This document shows positions 41,551 to 50,496 of a stretch of 64,000 nt of DNA, piece after piece. The notes beneath the pieces are model-generated. The model made no database searches. It saw nothing but the letters and a program-made list of their open reading frames with translations, and was not told the origin of the DNA. The stretch lies in assembly GCF_000956465.1 (NCBI RefSeq), contig NZ_JYJA01000029.1:1-64000 (forward strand), written 5' to 3'. The first letter of the stretch is position 1; the number at the start of each line of letters is the position of its first letter. Origin of the DNA: Microbacterium trichothecenolyticum (GTDB lineage Bacteria > Actinomycetota > Actinomycetes > Actinomycetales > Microbacteriaceae). Position numbers and translations under genes: made by a program.

Positions 41551-43106
41551 CCCGACACCTCCGCCTTGATCAGATTGCGATCGAACTTGCCGTTGGGAGA
41601 CCGGGGCAGCTCGTCACGTATCTCGACTTGCCCGGGCACCATGTACATCGGAAGTCGTTGGCGCAGGGCCGTCGTGAGCCCCGAGACATCGAGGACGCCG
41701 TCCGTCGGGGTCGCGACCAGCACGATCCGCTGCCCGAGCGCAGCGTCGTCCACCCCCACGGCCACCACGTCGCGCACCAGGCCGGTGCTGTAGGCGGCCT
41801 CCTCGACCTCGGTCGGGCTGACGCGGTAGCCCGACGTCTTGATCATGTCGTCCTTGCGGCCGACGAAGTACAGGAAGCCTTCGTCGTCAGCCACGACGGT
41901 GTCACCCGACCAGACGGCCAGTTCGGGGGTGCGCCACTCGTCCCCCACGCGCTCGATCGGCTTGTACCTCTCGCGGGTGCGCACCGGGTCCTTCCAATAC
42001 CCGAGGCCGACGAGAGCTCCACGGTGGACGAGCTCACCCTCCTCGCCCGGATCGCACAGCGTGCCGTCGGGGCGGAGGACGAGGATCTCGGCGTTGGGGA
42101 TGGCCTTGCCGATGGAGTCCGGCCGCCGATCCACCTCCGCGGGGTCCAGGTACGTCGACCGGAACGCCTCGGTCAGCCCGTACATCAGGAAAGGATCCGC
42201 CTGAGGGAAGATCTCCCGGAGCCGCTCGAGCGTGGCCCGCGGCATCCGTCCTCCCGTGTTGGCGAAGTAGCGCAGGCGCTCAGCGGCTTCAGCCGGCCAT
42301 GGGACGTCGGCCAACTGAATCCACAGCGGCGGCACGCAGGTGAGCCCGGTGACCCCATACTGCGCGCACAGCTTGGGAACTTCACGCGGAAGCAGGTAGT
42401 TCATCAGGACGCAGTGCGCGCCGACGGCAAAGGCGGTGGTCACCTGGCTGAGGCCGGCGTCGAAGCTGAGCGGCAGGACGCTGAGGATCACGTCGTCCGC
42501 GGTGTTCCCGAGGTAGGTGCTCACACTCTCGGCCCCCACGATGAGATTGCGGTGGCTCAGCACCACCCCCTTCGGCTTGCCGGTGCTTCCCGAGGTGTAG
42601 AGGATCGCGGCCGGATCCACGTCCAGCACGGCAGCGGGGCGAACGGATGCCTCGACCTCTTCCCGTTCCGGCCAGGGGTGGACGGTCACGCCGGGTGCTG
42701 CCGCGTCTGCCGAGCCCACGGCGATCACGTGCTCCACCGCGGTGTCCGGCAGGGTGTCGGCGATCTGGGCGAGGCGGTCGGCCGACGTGATCAGGTAGCG
42801 CGCACCGCTGTCGGAGAGGATGTGCCCGACCTGCGGAGCCTTCAGCACGTGGTTCACCGGAACGAACATGCCTCCAGCCACCGAGGCCCCGAACAGCCCG
42901 AGTACCGTCTCGATCCGCTTCTCGAGGTAGATCGCGACGCGGTCGCCGCGCGCCAGTCCCAGGTCGAGCAACCTGGCGGAGAGCGCTTGCGCACCGCCCC
43001 ACGCCGCCGCGTAGGTGACGGTCCCACCCTTGTAACTGAGCGCCGGAGCGTCGGGGGATGCTGCAGCCGCACCCGCGAGCAGGTGGTGGAAGTTCGTGCG
43101 GATCAC
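41547..43106 (-). CDS. Acyl-AMP-forming ligase (ANL superfamily)
   Basis: A 519-aa adenylation enzyme: P-loop LYTSGSTGKPKG (169-180), A5-like MYGLTEAFRSTYL, A7-A8 TPELAVWSGDTVVADDEGFLYFVGRKDDMIKTSGYRVSP-type segment split across residues about 415-455, and catalytic Lys in PNGKFDRN near the C terminus. It should activate a carboxylic or amino acid and load the adjacent ACP. It resembles the ligases named for exosortase-associated EPS clusters. GTG 43106 overlaps the glycosyltransferase stop. Substrate unassigned. Confidence 0.9.
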   Translation of the reverse strand: MIRTNFHHLLAGAAAASPDAPALSYKGGTVTYAAAWGGAQALSARLLDLGLARGDRVAIYLEKRIETVLGLFGASVAGGMFVPVNHVLKAPQVGHILSDSGARYLITSADRLAQIADTLPDTAVEHVIAVGSADAAAPGVTVHPWPEREEVEASVRPAAVLDVDPAAILYTSGSTGKPKGVVLSHRNLIVGAESVSTYLGNTADDVILSVLPLSFDAGLSQVTTAFAVGAHCVLMNYLLPREVPKLCAQYGVTGLTCVPPLWIQLADVPWPAEAAERLRYFANTGGRMPRATLERLREIFPQADPFLMYGLTEAFRSTYLDPAEVDRRPDSIGKAIPNAEILVLRPDGTLCDPGEEGELVHRGALVGLGYWKDPVRTRERYKPIERVGDEWRTPELAVWSGDTVVADDEGFLYFVGRKDDMIKTSGYRVSPTEVEEAAYSTGLVRDVVAVGVDDAALGQRIVLVATPTDGVLDVSGLTTALRQRLPMYMVPGQVEIRDELPRSPNGKFDRNLIKAEVSG

Positions 43107-44428
43107 GGCGCGCGCCTCTCGGTGACGTAGCGATCGAACTCGGCATCGTCGTCCAGATCGACGTAGCGCCGCCCCTGCGCGTCAGCAGTGTCGCGCCGCC
43201 CCTCCCCCGCCGGCACCGCAGGTCCCGGCTGCGAGAAGCCGGAGACCTCGTCGAACACCGCGACATACGCCTCGGCCTGCGGACGCCAGTCGAGTTCGCT
43301 TGCGACGCGGGCACGCGCCTTGCGGCCGAGCTCGACGCGCAGCGCCGGGTTGTCGATGAGACGCTCCACCTGGTCCGCGAACGTGTGGATGTCGCCCGAC
43401 GGCGCGTACAGCAGGGTGTCGGCGCCCGACACGCGGGTCTCGACGAGGTCGAAGGAGACCGCCGGCAGGGCGTAGGACATGTACTCCATTGTCTTGTTCA
43501 TCGTCGACAGGTCGTTGAGCGGAGTCTTCAGGTCGGGACAGAGACCGATGTCGGCTCGGCTCAGGTACTCGGCGATCGCTACGCGGTCCACCCTCCCGGT
43601 GAAGGTCACCCGATCCTCCAGCCCGAGGCGAGCGGACTGGGCCCTGAGCTCCTCGAGGCAGTCGCCGAAACCCAGGAGCGTCGCCGTCACGTTGCCGCGA
43701 CTTCGCTTGTTCACCAACTCATCGACGACCAGCAGCACCTGGTCGACGCCGTCCTGGGGACCCATGATGCCGAGATAGACCAGCTCGATGCCCTCTGCCG
43801 GACGGGGGTCGGCGGGGTAGATCGGTCGCATCTGCTCAGTGTCCGGCCCGCTCCTGACGACAGTGACATGGCCGGGCCGACGATTGCCACGACGGACTGC
43901 GACGGCCTTGTAGGACTCGTTGGTGGAGATGATCCGATCGGCCGCGCGGAACGTCCGCCGCTCCAGCCACCGCAGCCCCCGGTACTCCAGCCGCTTGAGC
44001 AACCCCGTGGGATGGCCGAAGCGCGAGATGAAGAGCTCCGGGTTCAGGTCATGGTGGTCGAAGACGAACCTCACTCCGCGGACACGCCACAGCAGAGCCA
44101 AGAGCCAATACGTGTCCGGCGGGTTGCAGGCCTGGATGATGTCGAACCGGCGGCGACGCCACGCTGCGAGCGAGAGCCAGGCCGTCCTGACCCAGCTGTA
44201 CGCGAATTCCCACGCGAACCCGAGGAGTCCTTCCGCCTCGGGCGCGGGCGCGTACTTATAGATGTCCACGCCGTCGATGTGCTGGCGGTCGGGATCTCCG
44301 GGTCCCTTCGGACAGATGACGCTGACGCGGTAGCCTCGCGCGACGAGCGCCTGGCATTCCAGCCATACGCGCCTGTCGAGCGGCACAGGCAGGTTCTGAA
44401 CGATGATCAGGACATGGGGTGACGTCAT
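43103..44428 (-). CDS. Family 4 glycosyltransferase (WbuB-like)
   Basis: A 441-aa GT-B enzyme. The N-terminal domain has VQNLPVPLDRRVWLECQAL and VRFVFDHHDLNPELFISRFG, highly characteristic of EPS GT4 enzymes; the donor domain has VYLGIMGPQDGVDQVL, LLGFGDCLEEL and NKTMEYMSYALPAVSFDLVETR. ATG 44428 overlaps the upstream stop. The same enzyme type accompanies the acyl-AMP ligase/decarboxylase genes in other EPS loci, supporting a functional unit. Confidence 0.9.
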   Translation of the reverse strand: MTSPHVLIIVQNLPVPLDRRVWLECQALVARGYRVSVICPKGPGDPDRQHIDGVDIYKYAPAPEAEGLLGFAWEFAYSWVRTAWLSLAAWRRRRFDIIQACNPPDTYWLLALLWRVRGVRFVFDHHDLNPELFISRFGHPTGLLKRLEYRGLRWLERRTFRAADRIISTNESYKAVAVRRGNRRPGHVTVVRSGPDTEQMRPIYPADPRPAEGIELVYLGIMGPQDGVDQVLLVVDELVNKRSRGNVTATLLGFGDCLEELRAQSARLGLEDRVTFTGRVDRVAIAEYLSRADIGLCPDLKTPLNDLSTMNKTMEYMSYALPAVSFDLVETRVSGADTLLYAPSGDIHTFADQVERLIDNPALRVELGRKARARVASELDWRPQAEAYVAVFDEVSGFSQPGPAVPAGEGRRDTADAQGRRYVDLDDDAEFDRYVTERRAP

Positions 44429-45636
44429 GAACCGTAGACCTCTTCCTCGATGATGCGCACTACGGCCTCCTTCGTGGGGTCCCACGACCGGCCCTCGACG
44501 GAAGAGGCTGCCGCCGCTGCCCGCGCACCGATATCAGGCGCTGTGACTGCCTGCCCCAACGCGGCGGCCAGAGCGCTGCCAGTCGGCGCCGCCCATCGCA
44601 CATGCGGATTGGGAAGCACGACTCGCGCGAGGTCCATGTCGTTGACGACGGGGATGTTGCCCGCCGCCAGCATCTCCTCCGCGACCAGCGTGATATTCGT
44701 GAACGACATCGCGAGTCCGGCGATCGTGGCGCCGTACAGGTCGTTGAGCTCTCTCGTGGAAAGACGCCCGTGGAAGGTGAACGGGAAGTCGACCTGGCGC
44801 GGGCGGGCACCGTACACGTGGATCTGGTGCTCCGGATGCATCCGGTGGAACAGCCCGAGTGCTACGCAGGCCAGCTGGTACCCGCGCCTCGGGTAGTCGG
44901 GGCGGCAGTAGAAGACGATCCCCGCCCTCGACCGCGGCGGCGAGGGTGGGCTGTAGGCGGCCGAGTCGCAACCGAAGGGGACGACATCGCTCGCGAGGCC
45001 CGTCTCCCGCAGCACCATCCCATCCAGCATCTCGCCCAGTGCGATCCGGCGGAAGGGCAGCCGATACGACATCGCCGCGAACTCGTACTCGGCGCCGTGC
45101 CCGTAGAAGTAGGGCTCGTAGTCCTGCATGAAGTACAGGCGACGGGTGGGCTCCTGTGCGTACTTGGTGATGAGATGGGTGGACTCCCATCCCGAGGCGA
45201 CGACGGCGTCCACGCCGGCGATCCCCTCGCGCACGTCCCGCACCTCCGCCCCGAGCTGCGGCCAGTGGCGGCGCACTATGGCGGACAGTTCGGCCACGTC
45301 CAGGCCGTGCCGGTCGTAGAAGTAGAGCACGCAGCGGTGGCCGCGGGCCTCGAGTGCGGCCACCATGCGAAACAGCGTGGTGTGCCCGCCCGATCCGGGA
45401 GCGGGAGCCGTCGACACCCAGCCGACGGTGAGAGGCGCTCCGGCGGCCGGCCTGGTCTCCGGCTCGGGAAGCGACGCGGGAACGTCGGTGAGGATGTCGG
45501 CGGCGTCGAGCTGGAAGAAGAGGTCGGCGGCGCCGCTGGAACTGTAGGCACGCCAGGCGACGCGCTGCGCCACGCCGCGGGGCCCGACGGCCCACGCGCG
45601 CCGCGCCTTGGCCAGAGTCCTGTCTATCCGGCTCAT
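44425..45636 (-). CDS. WsaF-like rhamnosyltransferase-type GT
   Basis: A 403-aa GT-B enzyme resembling the S-layer glycan rhamnosyltransferase WsaF: VGWVSTAPAPGSGGHTTLFRMVAAL in the acceptor domain, YFMQDYEPYFYGHGAEYEFA, and donor-side FYCRPDYPRRGYQLACVAL, LSTRELNDLYGATIAGLAMSFTNITLVAEEMLAAGNIPVV. It belongs to the long minus-strand EPS operon. Rhamnose specificity is inferred from family only. Confidence 0.85.
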   Translation of the reverse strand: MSRIDRTLAKARRAWAVGPRGVAQRVAWRAYSSSGAADLFFQLDAADILTDVPASLPEPETRPAAGAPLTVGWVSTAPAPGSGGHTTLFRMVAALEARGHRCVLYFYDRHGLDVAELSAIVRRHWPQLGAEVRDVREGIAGVDAVVASGWESTHLITKYAQEPTRRLYFMQDYEPYFYGHGAEYEFAAMSYRLPFRRIALGEMLDGMVLRETGLASDVVPFGCDSAAYSPPSPPRSRAGIVFYCRPDYPRRGYQLACVALGLFHRMHPEHQIHVYGARPRQVDFPFTFHGRLSTRELNDLYGATIAGLAMSFTNITLVAEEMLAAGNIPVVNDMDLARVVLPNPHVRWAAPTGSALAAALGQAVTAPDIGARAAAAASSVEGRSWDPTKEAVVRIIEEEVYGS

Positions 45637-45666
45637 GCTCCACTCACCCGCATCGGTCCCCCGCTC

Positions 45667-46821
45667 TCACACACCCGACATCATCCAACGCACGTGGTAC
45701 CTCTCCTGCCGCCACCGGCGTCGTGCCCGACGGAGCGCTGCCGCCGCCCGCGTGCCCCCGCCGTCGGCGCGGCGCAGCAGGCGCCGGTACTCGGGGCTAT
45801 CGAAGACCTCGGCGCTGGCCTCCCGCGCGAAGCGCAGGAGATCTTCCGTCTCGGAGCGAGAGCGCCCGCGATCTCGGGCCGAAGACGCGAAGCGCAGCGC
45901 ATCCTCTGCGAGGCCGCGCCCGGCCAGCGCGAGCATTCGTGAGCGGTCCGGCTCGGGCAGCGCCTCCAGAGCGTGCTCGAACGCGAGGCGACGCGCCTTG
46001 AGGTCGACGAGCGTGCCCGCGCCATCGGTCTCGCTCATGCTCTCCCCGTGCTCCCGGTGAAGCGCCTGATCGGCGCCGCCGACGTAGCCGATGTCGGACA
46101 CCGCCGCCGCCCGGAGCGATATCTCCATATCCGGCGCATAGTCGACGGCGGGATTCATCGCTCCAGATTCCCGCAGGAAGGACGCACGGATGACCATCTC
46201 GGGGTTGGTGATCGCGCTGACACCCAGCCGACACCGCTCGGCTAGCCAGTCGCGCCCGGCCCACACCGACCAGCGGACGGTGGCCACGCGGCCGTCCGGC
46301 GGCGTGCTCGTCGTGAAGTGGCGCGGGTGCCCGTAGACCAGGCCTACCGACGGGTTCGCCTCGAAGAGCGCGATCGCACGTGAGAGCGATCCGGGCGTCA
46401 GCAGGTCGTCGGCGTCGAGCTTGACGACGAACTCGCCGGTCGACGCCTCCCAGCCGGCGTTGAAAGAGCGGACGTGGCCGGAGTTGACCGGATTGACCAG
46501 GAGCCGCACCCGGGCATCGCCCTCGGCCAGCCCGGCCGCGACCTCGCGGCTATCATCTGTGGACTGGTCGTCGACGACGATGACCTCAACCTCGACTCCG
46601 TCCTGGCTCAGCGCCGACCGGACGGCGTCGGGCAGGAACCGCCCGTAGTTGTAGCAGGGGATGACGACGGATGCCGTCGCCTGTGTCGCCGGCTTCACCC
46701 GCGGCGCCGTGCCGGCCCGGATCGGGCGCGGGGCGCGCGGCGACAGCCTCGCCAGCAGCCGATGCACCGTCCCGTCGAGCGCGTGCTCCTCCTGGAACCT
46801 CGTCCACCGCGAGTCACTCAT
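45667..46821 (-). CDS. Family 2 glycosyltransferase
   Basis: A 384-aa protein with a GT-A domain at about 45-290: ASVVIPCYNYGRFLPDAVRSAL, VIVVDDQSTDDS, VKLDADDLLTPGSL (D-x-D-D) and PVDYAPDMEISLRAA-like acceptor segment, then a ~95-residue Arg/Ala-rich C-terminal tail. ATG 46821 overlaps the flippase stop by 8 bp and has GGAGG 6 bp upstream. It is one of at least five minus-strand transferases, implying a repeat unit of several sugars. Confidence 0.88.
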   Translation of the reverse strand: MSDSRWTRFQEEHALDGTVHRLLARLSPRAPRPIRAGTAPRVKPATQATASVVIPCYNYGRFLPDAVRSALSQDGVEVEVIVVDDQSTDDSREVAAGLAEGDARVRLLVNPVNSGHVRSFNAGWEASTGEFVVKLDADDLLTPGSLSRAIALFEANPSVGLVYGHPRHFTTSTPPDGRVATVRWSVWAGRDWLAERCRLGVSAITNPEMVIRASFLRESGAMNPAVDYAPDMEISLRAAAVSDIGYVGGADQALHREHGESMSETDGAGTLVDLKARRLAFEHALEALPEPDRSRMLALAGRGLAEDALRFASSARDRGRSRSETEDLLRFAREASAEVFDSPEYRRLLRRADGGGTRAAAALRRARRRWRQERYHVRWMMSGV

Positions 46822-48265
46822 CGGACACCTCCACGATGGCACTGTCGCCGCCCGCACGGATCGCCCGAACGTGTGTGCGCAACCATGGCCACATCAGCGC
46901 ACCGTAGACGAGCACCGCCGCCCCTCCGCCGACCAGGAGCTCCAGCAGCGCACCCGGCAGCAGCCAACGCGCTCCCAGCGCAGCGAGCACCGCCGGCACC
47001 GTGGCGAGAGTCGGCCACCACGCGGCGCGGACGAACTCCGCCATGCGGACGCCCGTGCCGCGCAGCGCGATGGCGTAGGCCGGGAGGATCACGACGGCCG
47101 CGACCACAACGTGCACCCACCCCGCGCCGACGATGCCGTACGCGCGCGTCGCGAAGATCATGCCCACCGTCAGCGCGACGAGCCACACGATCTGGATGAT
47201 CAGGACTCCGCCCGACTTCCCGCGGGCGTAGAGGTACCCCGCGAAAATATCGAAGACGACACGCATGCTCCCGTAAACACCGAGCGCCGCGAGGACCGGG
47301 GCGGCAGGCAGCCACTTGGCGCCGTACACGACCTCGATCACGGGCGCGGACAGGGCCGCCAGTGTGGCGCCGGCGGGGAGCGCACCGGCCCACGCGACGG
47401 CCGTGAGCGCTGCCAGCCCTCTACCGCCCTCGGTGGATCGTGAGAAATACGGCAGTGAGACCGATCGCACGACCTGTGCCAGAGCGCTCATCGGCCAGCT
47501 CGAGATGTTGAATGCCAGGACGTAATAGCCGAGCGCCGTGGCCCCGGCGACTCGCGCGAGGACGATGTTGTCGACATTGAGCAGCCCCCACGAGAGCATG
47601 TTGGCGGCCGCAATGGGCAGGCCGAAGGCGAGCACCGGGCCGACGACCGACCGATCGATCCCGTAGCGCGGCTTCACCCGGGCCAGCACGAACTGGAGGG
47701 CGGAAGAGACGATCTGCGCCGCGACGCGGCCGATCGCCAGGCCGAGCACGCCGAAGCCAAGACCGATGAGAACCAGCGTGACCGTGGTCGAGACGATGAA
47801 GTCGGCGACGCCGATCAGGAACATCTCCCGCTGCTGGAAGCGACGCTGCAGCAGGGCGTAGGGCACGACCGACGCGCCCGCGAGTGCGAGGGTGAAGGCG
47901 AGCACTGAGATGGCGGGAGCCGCTTCCGGGCTCCCCAGCAGATCGGCAAGCAACCCGCTGGAAAGGACGGTGATGATGGTCATCGTGGTGCCCATCGCCA
48001 GGCCCAGGGTCGCGACGGTGGGTGCGATCCGGTCCGGTTTATCGGAGCGGATGAGGTCGGCGGACAAACCGAGATCTGCGACGGTGATCAGAATGGACTG
48101 TACCGTGAGCGCCACCGCATAGACGCCGAACTGTTCGGGGCTGAGGATGCGCGCCAGGATTATCCCGACGACCAGGCTGCCCAGCCGCAGCACGATCGTG
48201 CTCATCCCGCTCCACGCGGCCGCCCGGGTCGCCTTCGCGCGCAGTCCCGGCTCCTGTCCTGTCAC
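46814..48265 (-). CDS. Wzx-type polysaccharide flippase
   Basis: A 483-aa MOP-family protein with 12-14 TM helices: WSGMSTIVLRLGSLVVGIILARILSPEQFGVYAVA is the classic start, followed by DLGLSADLIR and GLLNVDNIVLARVAGATALGYYVLAFNIS. It translocates undecaprenyl-linked repeat units for polymerisation by the Wzy protein (33852-35159). GTG 48265 is supported by GGAGGG 5 bp upstream; more distal starts run antisense into the next gene without homology. Confidence 0.9.
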   Translation of the reverse strand: MTGQEPGLRAKATRAAAWSGMSTIVLRLGSLVVGIILARILSPEQFGVYAVALTVQSILITVADLGLSADLIRSDKPDRIAPTVATLGLAMGTTMTIITVLSSGLLADLLGSPEAAPAISVLAFTLALAGASVVPYALLQRRFQQREMFLIGVADFIVSTTVTLVLIGLGFGVLGLAIGRVAAQIVSSALQFVLARVKPRYGIDRSVVGPVLAFGLPIAAANMLSWGLLNVDNIVLARVAGATALGYYVLAFNISSWPMSALAQVVRSVSLPYFSRSTEGGRGLAALTAVAWAGALPAGATLAALSAPVIEVVYGAKWLPAAPVLAALGVYGSMRVVFDIFAGYLYARGKSGGVLIIQIVWLVALTVGMIFATRAYGIVGAGWVHVVVAAVVILPAYAIALRGTGVRMAEFVRAAWWPTLATVPAVLAALGARWLLPGALLELLVGGGAAVLVYGALMWPWLRTHVRAIRAGGDSAIVEVSDE

Positions 48266-48279
48266 CTCATCCCTCCCCG

Positions 48280-50496
48280 TCACGAACTGCCGACGCCGTC
48301 GAGGGCGCCGTGCACCCACACGCGCACCGTCCTGCCGTCCCATAGACGCGTGAGCCGGTCCTCTACCTCCGCAGCGGCGCGATGCCACCGCCCAGCCTCT
48401 TCTATGCGCGGTTCGATCGAGGTCTCGACCTGCTCGCCGACGATCACCAGCAGGACGGTGTCGTCGAGCTGGGGCGGCGCGAGATGGGCGGCGCCGACCG
48501 CCCCGGTTACGACGACGGCTCGCCCCGAGCCCAGCACGCCGGCTAGCACCCGCTCGTTCGTCGCGTACCGGAGGCCGTGAGGAACCTCGGCAGCCGAAGC
48601 ATCGGGGGAGGCCGCGCGGCCGACACGCACGAACGCGACGTCCGTGCCGTCGTTCACGACGGCCGACTCCGCACGCGCGGCGATCGCGTCCTCGACGAGC
48701 AGAGCGATGACGACATCGACGGGCAGCCCGGCCAGGAGCGTCGAGATCGCGGTGCGGTCCGGCTCTCGGCTCACGCCCCGCAGGCGGGACCATTCGCGAA
48801 CCGCACGGCCCGTGACGCGTCGGCCAGCTCGCACTCCCCGTCGGGCGATGACCGACACACGCGGCGGTCGGCGGCGGGCCGGCCCGCGTGCGAGGTCGAC
48901 GGCGCTGGGCTCGGCCACGTGCGCCACGCGCGCCGCGAGCTCGGGTCGGCCCGCGGCCTCGAGCTCACCGCGGAACTCCGCCCGCCATAGTTCCCAACGC
49001 TGCGCGGATGCGCCGTGGACCGACCGCCGGCGGGCGCGATGGGCGAACCCCACAGGCAGGTCGGTCAGGTGCGACAGCACCCACCGCGTGCGGTCGAGCT
49101 CTGGATGACGGAGGCCGGGATAACGCTCGGACAGTTCGACAGCCTCGCCCGGCTTGCCTTCACAGAGCACCGCCCGCAGTAGCCCTGCCCACTCCACAGG
49201 GTCGGGCTGGGACGCGCCATGTGCACGAACGACGACGCCGGTCGAGTACTCCAGGATCCGCCGTGCGCGGGACGGCTCACCGAGCTGGAGCCAGCTGCGC
49301 GCGATGCCGTACGCCGCCTCGGGCTCGAAATGCATGTTGAGGACCTTCGCGAACTCATCCAGGGCGAGCTCGGGGCGCCCCGATCGCAGCCGCTCCCGTC
49401 CAGAGGCGACGAGGATGCGATCCACGCCCGCCGGAGCGATCGGGCTCACCGCACTCGCAGCCGGCGCAGGGTACGGGTGTTCGAGTGCGAGCGGGCCGAA
49501 GAGACCGGGCTGAACGACACGCTGCCCCGCACCGGCCCGCCGGCTCAGGTCGTACCAGTCCCGGATCTGGGAGCGATTCTCGATCGAGTGCCGCGCGTGG
49601 GCAAGCTCCTGGCCCGACCGCGCGATCCGCTCCCGGAGCGTCTCGTCGCCGAGCACCTGTTCGACCTTCTCGACGACATCCGCGGTGTCGGCGAAGATGC
49701 AGTTCTCCATGTCGACGAACCCCGCCGCCTCGACCGCCTCGGTCCGCTCGGTCAGCAGGATCGCTCCCGCGGCCGGGATCTCGAAGTGCTTGCGCACCAA
49801 CTCGTTGGCGATCGTCCCGCAGGTGGGGACGATCAGGGCCGAGCTCAACGATCGCGCATACGCCTCACCGCTGGGCATCCCGATCGAGGCATCGCGTCCG
49901 AACCATCCCGCATGCGGCAAGGCGCGCACAGGGAAACGCTCGGAGAGCAGGCGATCGACCCTGACCCGCCACGGATAGTTCGTCGCCCGGCTGCCGCTGA
50001 GAAGAATCGTCTGGGACTTGCCCTCCGGGTAGGAATGGAACACCGCCCGGTCGGCGAAGTTCGGCCACACGTAGGTGCGGTCGGCGATATCGGGGGTGTA
50101 GCCGGTCGCCGAGGCCGCGATCGTGAAGAAGGTCTCCACCCCCCAGTCGTCCATGTCGGAGAGGAAGACCGAACGCGTGAGGCAGTAGGCGTCCGCGTCG
50201 AGGAGACCGATCTTCGGGATCTGCGGATGCGTGTCGGTGCGAGTGATCGAGCGGTCCGGCCGAGCATACACTCCGGACTCGAACAGGGCCACGTCGGGTC
50301 GGACGCGGTCGACAACCTCGTCGTAGTCGCAGTTCTCGGCGATGACCGTGACGTTGAAGAACTGCTCGAGGCACCTGACGTGATCATCGAAATGACCGCG
50401 GATGAACTCTGGCAGATCCGTGTCGTTCAGGCGGAAGAACGCCAGACGCGGCCGTGCGGCCGCGTCCGCAGAGAATGCTGCCGCGAGGTCAGCCAT
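48280..50496 (-). CDS. CgeB-like glycosyltransferase with long C-terminal extension
   Basis: A 738-aa protein. Residues about 1-330 form a GT-B-like glycosyltransferase: RLAFFRLNDTDLPEFIRGHFDDH, GLLDADAYCLTRSVFLSDMDDWG and the donor domain PTCGTIANELVRKHFEIPAAGAILLTERTEAV with the NCIFADTADVVEKVEQVL end. Residues about 385-470 look like TPR-type helices (LALDEFAKVLNMHFEPEAAYGIARSWLQLGEPSRARRIL). The last ~250 residues are unrecognised. ATG 50496 overlaps the aminotransferase stop by 8 bp. It may glycosylate a protein or the repeat unit. Confidence 0.78.
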   Translation of the reverse strand: MADLAAAFSADAAARPRLAFFRLNDTDLPEFIRGHFDDHVRCLEQFFNVTVIAENCDYDEVVDRVRPDVALFESGVYARPDRSITRTDTHPQIPKIGLLDADAYCLTRSVFLSDMDDWGVETFFTIAASATGYTPDIADRTYVWPNFADRAVFHSYPEGKSQTILLSGSRATNYPWRVRVDRLLSERFPVRALPHAGWFGRDASIGMPSGEAYARSLSSALIVPTCGTIANELVRKHFEIPAAGAILLTERTEAVEAAGFVDMENCIFADTADVVEKVEQVLGDETLRERIARSGQELAHARHSIENRSQIRDWYDLSRRAGAGQRVVQPGLFGPLALEHPYPAPAASAVSPIAPAGVDRILVASGRERLRSGRPELALDEFAKVLNMHFEPEAAYGIARSWLQLGEPSRARRILEYSTGVVVRAHGASQPDPVEWAGLLRAVLCEGKPGEAVELSERYPGLRHPELDRTRWVLSHLTDLPVGFAHRARRRSVHGASAQRWELWRAEFRGELEAAGRPELAARVAHVAEPSAVDLARGPARRRPPRVSVIARRGVRAGRRVTGRAVREWSRLRGVSREPDRTAISTLLAGLPVDVVIALLVEDAIAARAESAVVNDGTDVAFVRVGRAASPDASAAEVPHGLRYATNERVLAGVLGSGRAVVVTGAVGAAHLAPPQLDDTVLLVIVGEQVETSIEPRIEEAGRWHRAAAEVEDRLTRLWDGRTVRVWVHGALDGVGSS

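Noticed and set aside
39094..41793. A 899-codon plus-strand frame opposite the ACP/decarboxylase module
   Set aside because: It lies antisense to three genes with intact catalytic motifs and shows only low-complexity Arg/Asp/Gly composition.
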